64,000 nt of DNA from Natrinema zhouii (GTDB taxonomy: Archaea; Halobacteriota; Halobacteria; Halobacteriales; Natrialbaceae), in assembly GCF_013456555.2 (NCBI RefSeq), contig NZ_CP084882.1, positions 124,001 to 188,000 of the forward strand. Direction: 5' to 3'. Under the pieces are notes generated by a model. It did no database searches. It had not been told where the DNA came from and saw only the letters and a list, made by a program, of their open reading frames with translations. Shown one piece after another: positions 44,155 to 52,383 of this stretch. The first letter of the stretch is position 1; the number at the start of each line of letters is the position of its first letter. The translations under genes were made by a program, and so were the position numbers.

Positions 44155-45587
44155 ACTAAATCCTACGGAGTTGTCTGAGAAAGCGCTTGCTGCTCGAGCG
44201 GTGGGCCCATCCACACGGCCTGGTTGTTCCCGGTAGATCCTGTTGCTATGAGCGCAGCTGCTAGTCGCAGCCACGGACTAACTCGGTGGTGATCGAATAA
44301 TCGCTGGGGGTCCAGTGGCCAAAACAGCACACCACCGAGTGGGTCGTCAGGATCACTGTATCGCTCTGGCGGGAGGATTTCTCGAGCAATGCGTCGAGGA
44401 GCGTCTGGTTCGCCTCGAGGACAGTTGGAACAACGGGATCGCGGCGTTCGGAAGTAGTCTGGAACGATAGAACTAGGCGGTATCCAGTCTCGTCAACCCG
44501 GATGAGATCGAACGCCTCGAGCCGGTTGCGATAGTTCCGGATGATCCGTGCTGAGACGCCCGCTCGGTCAGCGAGGTCACGCTATGATAGGCGATTTTCG
44601 GCTGTGAGAAGCGTCTGAACGATTCGGCTAACTGTCGGTGGAAGATCGGCGAGCAACTGCTTGGGTTCGAGTGTTCCCAACGCGTAGCGGAGTTCGTCCG
44701 GCCGGAGCTCTCGGCTCTCGTCTTCGGTGGCGAGTTGGTACAGTGCTCGAGCAGCAGCGTACGGCGAGCTGGCTACCGCCCGTAGTAGCGAGATACTGTC
44801 TCGAGTCGGTCGGAGGTTCTTGGCCTGCAGGATCCGCGTCGCAGCCATCGCGTAGTCCGTTCGATCGACCGTCGAGAGGGAGACGTGGACCGCAAATTCG
44901 GGAGCGTCATCAGCGACCGCTGCTGGCGTCTCGAGTGTGTCCTCAAGGTATAGGTGAAGACGGATGGACGTCCTCACCGCGAACGATGACAGAGCCGATG
45001 AGCGTCACTAGCGGATCGTCTGTGTCGACTGTCGGTGAGAACGCAGTGTGACGACGCTCTTCGCGAGTTTTGAACAGCTGTCAGTACGAGGCAAACACAC
45101 CGTATTTCCCCTGAATCGCGGCCGAAATACTGATCGAGGTTGCGAGCTCGTCTAGCGAATCGGTCTCGAGTCCCGACGGGACGCGAAGCTCTCGAACGAT
45201 ATCGATTTCGAGGGCATCGAATAGATGGATGATCAAGCCAGCAAGGCTGTGAGCGGAGCGCATAATCTCGCTGCGGAAGCGGTTGCGGTCCTCATAGTCG
45301 CCGGCTGTGAGTTTTGCGGTGAGATCCTTGAGATTGGATAGCTCTCGCTCAGCGTTTAATCGCCTCGAGAGGACCTCAAAATGCCGCCCGGATAGGCACA
45401 GGGGGATGGCCGCCGGGCGGAATAGAGAGAAGGGCCAATGGGGTTCGGTGGTGATTGGATCGTCCATGTCGCGCAGGAGAACGCGACAGTGAATATGCTC
45501 GTCCTGTCCTATTTCAATCTTGCTCCGATTCCAACTGTGTTGAAACGGCTGCGTTGGATCACTAGACGGCGGCAGAATGGGTCGCTA
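44155..45587 (-). pseudogene. Large helix-turn-helix regulator-like gene with several lesions
   Basis: On the minus strand consecutive frames rebuild one protein of over 450 residues. From 45587: PFQHSWNRSKIEIGQDEHIH, then RFRSEIMRSAHSLAGLIIHL, then a TGA at 45078-45080, FKTREERRHTAFSPTVDTDD, a shift near 44960, RDSISLLRAVASSPYAAARA, a TAG at about 44582 between ENRLS and RDLADRAGVSARIIRNYRNR, and another shift near 44400 before LPPERYSDPDDPLGGVLFWP. The block around SARIIRNYRNRLEAF is helix-turn-helix-like. Two further fragments of the same gene lie at 46000 and 47598. Confidence 0.7.
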
Positions 45588-45722
45588 AATCGAAGGTCTT
45601 GAAGCGGGAGACTTCAGTTGTTCATGTCCCAAATCTCCCGCTTCATTGGGACAGTTGTGCCGATTACTCAAAACGTTACTGGCGATGGAGACGAATCCGC
45701 CGCCCCGAAAGGTGGCGGTGGA

Positions 45723-45833
45723 TCACTCCTGTAGTTTGCTGAGAGTGAGCATCTCACCGTCGCATTCTGTACACTCCACCGGCTGGTGGTCTGCCGTCAT
45801 TCTGTGCCCACACTCCATATACGAGTCTGACAT
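45723..45833 (-). CDS. 36-residue zinc-ribbon micro-protein
   Basis: ATG 45833 gives MSDSYMECGHRMTADHQPVE followed by CTECDGEMLTLSKLQE and a TGA. The second knuckle is a proper CxxC (CTEC); the first has only Cys-Gly-His, lacking one cysteine of the usual CxxCGH. Haloarchaea encode many such CPxCG-type zinc micro-proteins. It is either a degenerate one or one that uses His as ligand. Confidence 0.6.
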   Translation of the reverse strand: MSDSYMECGHRMTADHQPVECTECDGEMLTLSKLQE

Positions 45834-45989
45834 ACAATGGTTCTCAACAGGCATTATTCACGGTTTCAGTCCTGAGCAAAACCAATGACTGACGAAATTA
45901 AGCCTTATACGCGAATTGGGAGCCGTATAATCGGCAGATGGTGGGTGTGAGATGTATTCTCTGATACGCTATCTCGTTGCAACAAATGA

Positions 45990-46120
45990 CCCTCTGCTGT
46001 GAGAAACGTCTGAACGATTCAGCCAATCGTTGGTGGGTGATCGGAGAGCAACTGCGTGAGCTCGAGCGGTCCTAAGGCGTAGCGTAGTTCATCCGGTCGG
46101 AGTTCTATCCGATGCATTTA
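45990..46120 (-). pseudogene. Fragment 2 of the decayed regulator gene
   Basis: Minus-strand reading RIELRPDELRYALGPLELTQ, then LLSDHPPTIG, a stop, and IVQTFLTAE. This matches ELRPDELRYALGTLEPKQLL and IVQTLLTAE of the copy at 44155-45587. About 40 codons remain, with an in-frame stop. Confidence 0.7.
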
Positions 46121-46238
46121 CACAGAGAACTACCTATTTACGGGATTTTAGAGAGATGAACTCGCGCCTGGTATAACCACTATGCATATATTGAGATAGG
46201 AAATATTATCATCCTGTATTTGAAACGGGGAGTATACA

Positions 46239-46505
46239 ATGAGCACGTCAGAATCACTGCATCAGGAAAGGACTCAAATGGGGTCATGGGACGACATCCG
46301 TGATCTGCCACCGAGTGCCAAACTCGTCGCAAAGGTCCTTGAGCACAGCGATGTGATGACCCAGCAACAGATTGCCGACGAGACGCTTCTGCCAGCCCGG
46401 ACGGTTCGCTACGCTCTGAATCGTCTCGACGAGGAGAACGTCGTTGACTCCCGATTCTCGTTCTCGGACGCCCGCAAGCGCCTGTACAGCCTCGACATCG
46501 AGTAA
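46239..46505 (+). CDS. Small winged-helix DNA-binding protein
   Basis: An 88-residue protein; helix-turn-helix in LVAKVLEHSDVMTQQQIADE and LLPARTVRYALNRLDEENVV, with a short wing RFSFSDARKRLYSL. MarR/TrmB-like small regulators of this size are common in haloarchaea. Start ATG 46239 follows an AT-rich leader (GAAATATTATCATCC) that may hold the promoter. Target unknown. Confidence 0.78.
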   Translation: MSTSESLHQERTQMGSWDDIRDLPPSAKLVAKVLEHSDVMTQQQIADETLLPARTVRYALNRLDEENVVDSRFSFSDARKRLYSLDIE

Positions 46506-46759
46506 CGCTACCGCTCTTCGCTGTATTTTACAATCGTTCAGTCCCTCACCTGTACTGAACGGTCGCTCTGGAGTCCATAGGCCACATGGCCTATTCTATG
46601 ACACGCTCCATACACTCGTCTGTGTAGGGCGATGATTTCTCGAGTCGCTGTTCTGTCGGGGGCCAACCGGGCAGGTTCGTGAGCTAACCGACCGACTCCG
46701 CGACTTCGACGGTGCGCGGCGAGTAAAGGTGATGGTGATCAGAGATAGCGTCGAGTGAA
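46506..46759. other. Intergenic with 18 bp palindrome
   Basis: ATAGGCCACATGGCCTAT at 46577-46594 is an 8 bp inverted repeat with a 2-base loop, possibly a terminator shared by convergent genes. CTATGACACG at 46596 is a near copy of the CTATGACACC motif seen at 33935. Confidence 0.5.
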
Positions 46760-47188
46760 TCACGCCCGTGCTGCCTCGGAATCAGCATCGGTGAGCGACA
46801 GGTCCAGCTCGATCGAGTCATACCATACTGTCGGTTTCTTCGATCGGCCGGCTTGCTCAAATTCGAGCAAGTGTAACTCCTCAAGTTCCTCGAGATTCGT
46901 GTGGACCTGTCGGACGTCACGTTCGACAAGCCGAGCGGTCTCGCGAATACTCTCTGGTTCGTGTTGGACGATACTCCGGAGTAACTCGAGGTTCTTCGGG
47001 CGGACTACGCGGTGAAGGTCGTCGGGATCGTGAAACACAACCTCGAGATGCGGCTCGGGTCTCTCGCCGCGATCGAGTGCGCGAAGCGTCTCGAGCACTC
47101 CCTGCTCGTCGCCACTCTGGAACCGAATATGCATCGTACGCTCGCTGTTTGTCTTGCTCTTCCTGTTGCTGTTACCAGGGTTCGCCAT
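46760..47188 (-). CDS. HVO_A0114-like winged-helix antitoxin
   Basis: A 142-residue protein of the haloarchaeal HVO_A0114-type DNA-binding family. The winged helix is at about 70-125 (KNLELLRSIVQHEPESIRET, LVERDVRQVHTNLEELEEL, then LLEFEQAGRSKKPTVWYDSI). The N-terminal part (HLEVVFHDPDDLHRVVRPKN) may contact the toxin. It follows the TumE-like gene with a 17 base overlap, so the order is toxin then antitoxin. Expected role: neutralise the partner and repress the operon. Confidence 0.8.
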   Translation of the reverse strand: MANPGNSNRKSKTNSERTMHIRFQSGDEQGVLETLRALDRGERPEPHLEVVFHDPDDLHRVVRPKNLELLRSIVQHEPESIRETARLVERDVRQVHTNLEELEELHLLEFEQAGRSKKPTVWYDSIELDLSLTDADSEAARA

Positions 47189-47495
47189 GATCTTTCACCT
47201 CTTGCTTGAATCGTTTGAACAGCGACTCTAACCCGTTGAAGTCCACCGTCACAACGTCGTCGGGGTCGCTTGAGCGGTGTTTGTGGTGCCGTCCGATCTC
47301 GGGATGGTCCGGGAAGTTGTCGTATCGGATGACCGTCTCGCCGGCTGTGTTTCCGTACTGGAATGAGTATTTCACTCCTTCCGGGTACCGGTCCGACTCT
47401 GGCACGGACCACGCCTCAACTTCGACGTATGTGTCGCCGAAGTCCTCAGTTAGCTTGAGGAAACGCGTCGCCCCATCATCACCTTCGGCCATCAC
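47172..47495 (-). CDS. TumE/DUF6516-family toxin
   Basis: A 107-residue protein with the family signature GETVIRYDNFPDHPEIGRHH followed by KH; the Arg-Tyr-Asp-Asn and His-rich pattern is characteristic of TumE (DUF6516). TumE proteins are type II toxins, thought to be RNases by fold. It begins with ATGATG at 47495, directly downstream of a doubled operator and a TATA box, and overlaps the antitoxin gene. Confidence 0.85.
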   Translation of the reverse strand: MMAEGDDGATRFLKLTEDFGDTYVEVEAWSVPESDRYPEGVKYSFQYGNTAGETVIRYDNFPDHPEIGRHHKHRSSDPDDVVTVDFNGLESLFKRFKQEVKDHGEPW

Positions 47496-47497
47496 CT

Positions 47498-47542
47498 GTT
47501 GTTATCATTCACAACACTATAAACGTTGTTGTCCATCACAAC
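47498..47542. promoter_or_regulatory. Double operator and TATA box of the TumE pair
   Basis: GTTGTTATCATTCACAAC (47498-47515) and GTTGTTGTCCATCACAAC (47525-47542) are 18 bp direct repeats, each an imperfect palindrome with GTTGT...ACAAC arms, centred 27 bp apart. A minus-strand TATA-like GTTTATAG (47516-47523) lies between them, so bound repressor would cover the promoter. Confidence 0.72.
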
Positions 47543-47597
47543 AATCAATCCGCGTTCACTCGCGACCGGTACGGGTGAATTGTCGATAAACAAGAAC

Positions 47598-47815
47598 AAA
47601 TCGCTTGCTGCTCGAGCGGTGGACCTATCTGAACAGCGCGGCCGTTCCTGGGGGTTTCTGTTGCTGTGAGTGCAGCTGCTATTTGCAGCCACGGATCAAT
47701 CGTCGAATGCTCGAGTAGGCGTAGCGGATCCGACGGCTAAAAGAGAACATTCCCCAGTGGGTCGTCAGGACCGCCGTACCGATTTGGTGGCAAGATCATC
47801 TCGAGTAGTGAAACG
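47598..47815 (-). pseudogene. Fragment 3 of the decayed regulator gene
   Basis: Minus-strand reading ILPPNRYGGPDDPLGNVLF, then an in-frame TAG where copy 1 has Trp, then PSDPLRLLEHSTIDPWLQIA and GPPLEQQA. Aligns with the C-terminal end of the copy at 44155, including the shared CTTGCTGCTCGAGCGGTGG at 44188 and 47605. Only the last 70 or so codons survive. Confidence 0.75.
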
Positions 47816-47825
47816 CCGAGAACCC

Positions 47826-48500
47826 GTATATCCTCTCCGACGGCAAGGATGGCGTGAACGTCTATCCGATGGCGAATACCTCTCGAGCACCGCCGCAGCG
47901 AAAGCAAGCAGGCGGTGACGATTCACGACAACTGGCCCGACGAACGTGCGACCGTTGCGATTCACGTCGAGTACGGCGACGACCCCGTCCCGATCGTACT
48001 CGAGGCCGATGGCGAGACAGCCGAGTACGCGCGGGCGAACGACCCCGAGTGTATCAAGGAGGACATGATGTTCGAACCCGCTGACAGGAGCGACGGCCCA
48101 ACCGGCAAACTCCACATCGATATGAACCACTCGAAGTGGGCGAACCACTTCGGGACCGCCGTCGAGAAACGGATGGCCGAGAAGTGTCGCTTCAATCTCG
48201 AGCGGGCGAGCTGGCACAACGCGAGATTCGGGAACGTCCGTCGAGATTAAGTCGACGATGCACAAGCACGCCGACGGCCAGCCAGGGAACTTTAAGGTCT
48301 ACTGGGAGTATCATGAGAAAGCTCGACGTAACGACGGCTGGTACTGCTTCGTCGTCTACTGGCCGCATGGGCGGTCGGATTGTCCGATCCTCAAAGACAA
48401 GATGGTCCGCTCGTGTGATCTTCCACTGCTCCGGTGGCACGGCGGCGGCGATCACCGCGGGACTGAGCAGGCAAAGATCGCGATCAGCGATATTTTCTAA
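47826..48500 (+). pseudogene. Hypothetical gene broken by two frameshifts
   Basis: Three frames join into one coherent protein: NPYILSDGKDGVNVYPMANT (from about 47838), then LEHRRSESKQAVTIHDNWPD through KWANHFGTAVEKRMAEKCRF, then SVEIKSTMHKHADGQPGNFK through HGGGDHRGTEQAKIAISDIF. Shifts lie near 47885 and 48235. The coding quality upstream of the ATG at 48258 shows the last part is not a separate gene. The 5' end is missing where it meets regulator fragment 3. Family not recognised. Confidence 0.6.
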
Positions 48501-48509
48501 GCGATTCGC

Positions 48510-48872
48510 TCAAGCGATGGCGAGCGTTTCGAAGACTGCTTCCCCGCTCATTAGGAGGATGACATTGTTAGTCGCACAGAAAGCGTACACGAGAACAGTA
48601 CCGACAGCGAACAGTGCATCATACGGCTTCGAGAGATAGTGTCCGATCATGACGACCGTGGCGGCGTAGATACTTCCCGCGAGAACGACGCCAGGTAATC
48701 CGATTAGCTCATAGAAATGGGTCGTGATCGGATTAAGTTCGGTGGCGTACGGAACGAGAAAGAGGAACACGGTAGCGACGAGATCGACCAGCCAGAACAA
48801 ACCGAACGAGAGACGTATCGGCGGGTTTGCCGGACGGTTCAACGCTATCCCGCGGGTTACTGTTGGTTCCAT
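48510..48872 (-). CDS. DUF5658-like membrane protein
   Basis: A 120-residue protein with three or four hydrophobic segments (LFWLVDLVATVFLFLVPYAT, IGLPGVVLAGSIYAATVVM, LFAVGTVLVYAFCATNNVIL). The Thr/Asn-rich loop TELNPITTHFYELIGLPGVV recalls haloarchaeal DUF5658 proteins. No function known. Its 3' end almost touches the decayed gene on the other strand. The start at 48872 follows an AT-rich leader. Confidence 0.65.
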   Translation of the reverse strand: MEPTVTRGIALNRPANPPIRLSFGLFWLVDLVATVFLFLVPYATELNPITTHFYELIGLPGVVLAGSIYAATVVMIGHYLSKPYDALFAVGTVLVYAFCATNNVILLMSGEAVFETLAIA

Positions 48873-49022
48873 ACTTCAATTGGAACTATGTAGCTCGTTA
48901 GTTTTAGGTGTGCCGAAACAGGGCGTATTAGGGGCTATTACAGTCGAATTCTAAATATAATCAGTCAGAGTGACTGTTTCATTCGTGATTCGTTGGTACC
49001 TGCGAAGAATTCTAACGCGAGA
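48873..49022. other. Short intergenic region
   Basis: AT-rich leader of the divergently oriented small genes; CTAAATATAA at about 48951-48960 could serve as a TATA element. No gene. Confidence 0.4.
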
Positions 49023-49154
49023 TCACATCTCACCCTTCGTCGTCACTGAGACAGGACTCTCGAGGTCGAAACTGATAGCTCGAGTGCTCAGCATCTCGGC
49101 GATCTCCCGGCGCTGCTCGCGAGTGAGATCGTCGCGCTCAGCATCGACGTTCAT
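49023..49154 (-). CDS. Small 43-residue protein
   Basis: ATG 49154 gives MNVDAERDDLTREQRREIAE and then MLSTRAISFDLESPVSVTTK to a stop at 49023-49025. The amphipathic helix LTREQRREIAEML and acid-rich composition look genuinely coding. Directly upstream, overlapping by ATGA, a frame without a start codon reads DTDREDDGSWSEQGIAQLTW, then SHGIDPSVIVE; that upstream gene is truncated. Possibly a remnant of a two-gene unit. Confidence 0.4.
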   Translation of the reverse strand: MNVDAERDDLTREQRREIAEMLSTRAISFDLESPVSVTTKGEM

Positions 49155-49331
49155 CGTGATCTCTCAACGATCACCGACGGATCGATTCCGTGCGACCACG
49201 TCAGTTGCGCGATTCCCTGTTCAGACCATGAACCATCGTCCTCGCGATCAGTATCCTGTATCGATCATTCAGGCGTCCGTGGTAGTTGAGTAAGGTTATT
49301 ATCGAGTCCAGTAGTAATGACCTTCGGTAAA

Positions 49332-49487
49332 ATGACAGAGAGAGTAGACAGGGTAGTACTATACTGTAATAAATGTGGCTTGATACAACCAGGTATTAAT
49401 CTATTAGATGGAGAACCGAAGGCGATGGGGCGAGGTTTCTGCAAGTGTGGCGGAACGAGCTTTACTCTAGCGGAAAACATAAACTGA
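49332..49487 (+). CDS. 51-residue zinc-ribbon protein
   Basis: ATG 49332 gives MTERVDRVVLYCNKCGLIQP and later GFCKCGGTSFTLAENIN, with two CxxCG knuckles (CNKCG, CKCGG) about 25 residues apart, a zinc ribbon like that of TFS or ribosomal S27-type proteins. The codon use is AT-richer than the neighbours, suggesting separate origin. It is a candidate small nucleic-acid-binding protein. Confidence 0.7.
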   Translation: MTERVDRVVLYCNKCGLIQPGINLLDGEPKAMGRGFCKCGGTSFTLAENIN

Positions 49488-49605
49488 GCGGGACTATTCC
49501 AGAAATGACGATCTCCCAAGAGATACTAGTAGCTGCATAGAATCGGGGAGTGAGAAACGCCCTGGATTTATATGGAGACGACTGGCGACATATCGACTAC
49601 AGTCG

Positions 49606-49675
49606 GCGTGGGTGGTGTAGCGTAACACGTGCCTGTTCCACAGGTGCGCCGAAGGTGCAAATCCTTCCCGTCACA
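49606..49675 (+). tRNA. tRNA-Gly(UCC)-like relic
   Basis: The segment resembles archaeal tRNA-Gly: TGGTGTAG leads a D-arm with GTGT/ACAC pairing; CCTGTTCCACAGG forms an anticodon arm with TCC at the anticodon position after T33; GAAGG-TGCAAAT-CCTTC is a perfect T-arm (loop TGCAAAT instead of TTCAAAT); it ends CCGTCAC-A. The acceptor stem pairs at only about four of seven positions (GCGTGGG against CCGTCAC). It is therefore probably a decayed or mobile tRNA copy rather than a functional one. Confidence 0.45.
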
Positions 49676-49977
49676 TTCTCCAACAGAGTTTAGTTGCCGT
49701 TCAGTACCGTTCAAGGACTGTCCACTGTCGACGCGAATCTTTCGATCCTTGAAAGTGCGCCGACCGTCCTTGTCAGCCGATTGATGGGCTATGGCGTCTG
49801 ACTCTCGACATCGCATAGCCGATTCGCCGGAACGAACCAGCTACACATCGGTCTCACCTCCGTGGCGACCGGGCGATGTCTCCGGGTCCGGAATCGAAAC
49901 GTCGACGCCAGTTGCAGAACCGCGGCTCAGTCGCGCGCAGGTATCGCAGTTGTCATAGCGGTGGGCGCGATCGTCTG
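49676..49977. other. Intergenic region
   Basis: No gene. An inverted repeat TTCAAGGA (about 49711) and TCCTTGAA (about 49754) flanks a GC-rich loop. The sequence follows the tRNA-like relic and precedes the PadR gene's 3' end. Confidence 0.4.
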
Positions 49978-50265
49978 CTACTCTGTTAGTAGCTCGCCCA
50001 CGTACTGATCTTCCCAGTCCCGACGCGCCTCGATCTCGCGGCGGCCACGAGCCGTGAGCGTATAGACGTTCGTCCGTCGATCAGCTTCGCCTTTCTCGAC
50101 AAGGCCCTTATCGACGAGTGTATCGAGATTTGGATAGAGCCGGCCGTGGTGGATCTCGCCTTCGTAGTACTGCTCGAGTTCGGTTTTGAGTGCGAGTCCG
50201 TGTGGTTCGTCCTGGCCGGCGATCGTGTACAGCAGGTCACGCTGGAAGCCCGTTAAATCGTACAT
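49978..50265 (-). CDS. PadR-family transcriptional regulator
   Basis: A 95-residue winged-helix protein: LTGFQRDLLYTIAGQDEPHG, ELEQYYEGEIHHGRLYPNLD and LVDKGLVEKGEADRRTNVYT. It is about 60-70 percent identical by eye to the regulator at 43458 and has a slightly longer C-terminus. It starts at ATG 50265 with a TATA-like TTTTATAC just upstream. It probably represses itself and one neighbour. Confidence 0.88.
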   Translation of the reverse strand: MYDLTGFQRDLLYTIAGQDEPHGLALKTELEQYYEGEIHHGRLYPNLDTLVDKGLVEKGEADRRTNVYTLTARGRREIEARRDWEDQYVGELLTE

Positions 50266-50353
50266 ATTTGTTCGATGTTCTATCAGAGTATAAAAGTATC
50301 GAAAACAGCAGGGGGAACGGCCATGGGAGGAGATTTAGACAATGTCGAATTTG

Positions 50354-50599
50354 TCAGTCTTCATCATCTGGGTCGTCTTCTAGCTCGCTCGCGTCGAGAT
50401 CGTCCCACGCACCCTCCTGTTCCCAGTCGACGATCGGCGTTGGTTCCATCCCCGAGCGGTTGCGTATCTTGCCCATGTATTCGAATCGCTCTCGAGGATA
50501 CCCAGTGAGATCAGCCAGGATCGACAGTACGTCAGACTCGTCACTCGTTATTAGAAGGGATTGTCCTTGACGCTCGAGGCTCCAGCGAGCGGGGGCCGA
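50354..50599 (-). pseudogene. C-terminal fragment of a haloarchaeal protein
   Basis: A minus-strand frame with no start reads APARWSLERQGQSLLITSDE, then DVLSILADLTGYPRERFEYM and SGMEPTPIVDWEQEGAWDDL to the stop. Coherent sequence but opening directly after a TGA, so the 5' part is missing. Family not recognised. Confidence 0.5.
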
Positions 50600-51168
50600 T
50601 CAAGTACTATTTAGACTGAGTGAAACCGTAATTATCGCCGGAGACGTCTCTCAGCGCCACCGGTCGTGGTACTGTCAGTCATGATTTGCTGTGACGAGTG
50701 TTCTCTCTGACGGTTATATTCGCCGCATCTCTGCCGACGGCAAATGCCCGCTGATTCGATCAGATGCAGGAAATTGGGAGTTCCAGCGAACGAATGCCGT
50801 CATTCACCATCGTTCTTGCCGGCACCGTCGTTTCCGACTACCAGTACACACCGAGATGACTGAAACGGCAGAACACGATCGTATCGAGCCGATCGGCGTT
50901 CAGCGCCACGGCGGTCAGGCCGGAACCGTCTGTTCGTCGTGGACTACCGGTCGATTGGCACTGCTGTTGCGAGTGGTCGCGAGCTGTCGAGCTGATAACG
51001 GTCGACCCCAACTCGAGCGTGTTCGTGGTGACTCCGCTCTTCAGCAAATCCGGGTCGACACGAGTCGTTCGAGCGCCGTTCGTTTCAGACTGACTGGTCG
51101 TCGGGAATAGCGGCATAATCGACCCGTAAGACAGTGTACAGGTATCTTTTGCAGCCGAACCGAGACTT
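50600..51168. other. Region without a supportable gene
   Basis: Several overlapping frames exist, the longest plus-strand one at 50691-51110, but none shows haloarchaeal protein composition throughout. It may be decayed coding DNA. No repeats were seen. Confidence 0.4.
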
Positions 51169-51336
51169 ATGCTGGCAGGATTCGAAAGGCCGTCGATGAC
51201 TGACGCAGCCGAATGCAACCTAGAGTCGGTCGAACAAGAACCGACGGAACGCGACGACGCACACCTCTCCGATATCGAAGAAGGGGCTGGCTGTACGGAA
51301 ATCTGGGAGCATCTCGCCGAGAAGCGCGAGGAATAA
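51169..51336 (+). CDS. Small acidic protein
   Basis: 55 residues from ATG 51169 (or 46 from ATG 51196): SMTDAAECNLESVEQEPTER, then HLSDIEEGAGCTEIWEHLAE and KREE. The closing GAGCTEIWEHLAEKRE looks like a conserved short motif with one Cys and an amphipathic helix. Function unknown; it is probably expressed given its intact frame and composition. Confidence 0.55.
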   Translation: MLAGFERPSMTDAAECNLESVEQEPTERDDAHLSDIEEGAGCTEIWEHLAEKREE

Positions 51337-51388
51337 CGCTCCGCTTATCCACAAATGGACTTTTGATGCAAGCCACCTATTCAGGCGT

Positions 51389-51640
51389 ATGACCGACAAC
51401 CGGCCCGGTGACGGTTCGCACCGCCGCGGCGAGAGCGGTCGATCGATTCCGACGGATCGTGAATCGCCCGTCGGCGCACCTGTTATCCGGGGCGACGAAT
51501 CGGTCACCGGAACCCGCTCCCGTGAGGTCGTTCTCGATCCAGTTCCGTTTATCTACAGGATGAAATTACAACCGGCGGTGCTATCCGTTCGGCGACTCCC
51601 CGGGCCGGACTCGAGCGGGACGGCCGACACCGGTCGTTAA
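51389..51640 (+). CDS. Hypothetical protein, doubtful
   Basis: An 83-codon frame, rich in Arg, Gly, Ser and Pro (MTDNRPGDGSHRRGESGRSI). Composition is less acidic than typical haloarchaeal proteins and no domain is visible. It lies between a small acidic gene and the convergent oxidoreductase gene. It might be non-coding. Confidence 0.25.
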   Translation: MTDNRPGDGSHRRGESGRSIPTDRESPVGAPVIRGDESVTGTRSREVVLDPVPFIYRMKLQPAVLSVRRLPGPDSSGTADTGR

Positions 51641-51669
51641 ACGGGGTGTAGAAGCCCGAGCCGTCCGAT

Positions 51670-52383
51670 TCACGACTCATCGGTGACCGCGTCGTCCTCC
51701 CACCCTTCGCTGTGGATCCGCTCCTCGGGTACGCCGAGGTCGCGGAGTTCGTCTTTCGTCTCGACGACCATTCCCGGGACGCCGCAGACGTAGAAGTCCC
51801 GCTCCTCGAACTCCTCGAAGAGATCTTTGAGATGCTCCTGAACGTAGCCAGTTCGGTCGAGCCAGTCCCACTCGGGATCTGACAGCGTGAAGGTCACCTC
51901 GACGTTGTCGTGCATGGCTGCCAGTTCCTCGAGCGTGCTTCGATGGAAGATCGAGTCGGCTGTCCGCTCGCCGAAGATGAGGTGGGCGTCACCGCTTCCG
52001 ACCTGTGCGTACTGCCTGAGAATCGCGAGCAGCGGCGTGAGGCCGGTGCCGCTCGCGAGCAGGGCAATATCACGGTCTGGATCCTCGAGGGAGAGGCCTC
52101 CCTCGAATTCGCCGATTTCGATCTCGTCGCCCGGCGAGCGGGTATGCATGTACGAAGATGCGAGGCCGTCGTCGTACCACTTGATTGCCAGCGCGAACTC
52201 GTCGGTGCCGGGAAGAGTCGTTGGACTGTAGGGGCGGACAACCTCCTTGCCGTCGGCCTCGAACCGGACCGTAGTGTGTTGTCCGGGATCGAATTCGAGT
52301 TCGGTGTCAGGGGCTCGGAGACGGAATCCCTTGACCTGCGGAGCGAGTTGATACATGTCGATGATCGTTGCGATCTGCGTCAT
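51670..52383 (-). CDS. FAD/NAD-binding oxidoreductase (ferredoxin-NADP reductase type)
   Basis: A 237-residue FNR-superfamily protein. The FAD-binding part holds VVRPYSPTTLPGTDEFALAI, matching the R-x-Y-S/T flavin motif. The NAD(P)-binding part shows IALLASGTGLTPLLAILRQY (GTGLTP) and the closing DFYVCGVPGMVVETKDELRD (CG-x-P). No iron-sulfur domain is present, so it is a simple reductase that hands electrons between NAD(P)H and a partner. ATG 52383 is preferred over a start 15 codons upstream because homology begins at MTQIATI. Confidence 0.88.
   Translation of the reverse strand: MTQIATIIDMYQLAPQVKGFRLRAPDTELEFDPGQHTTVRFEADGKEVVRPYSPTTLPGTDEFALAIKWYDDGLASSYMHTRSPGDEIEIGEFEGGLSLEDPDRDIALLASGTGLTPLLAILRQYAQVGSGDAHLIFGERTADSIFHRSTLEELAAMHDNVEVTFTLSDPEWDWLDRTGYVQEHLKDLFEEFEERDFYVCGVPGMVVETKDELRDLGVPEERIHSEGWEDDAVTDES

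Noticed and set aside
50691..51110. 139-codon plus-strand frame
   Set aside because: Amino-acid composition is Arg/Ser/His-heavy and shifts in quality along its length; no domain seen.
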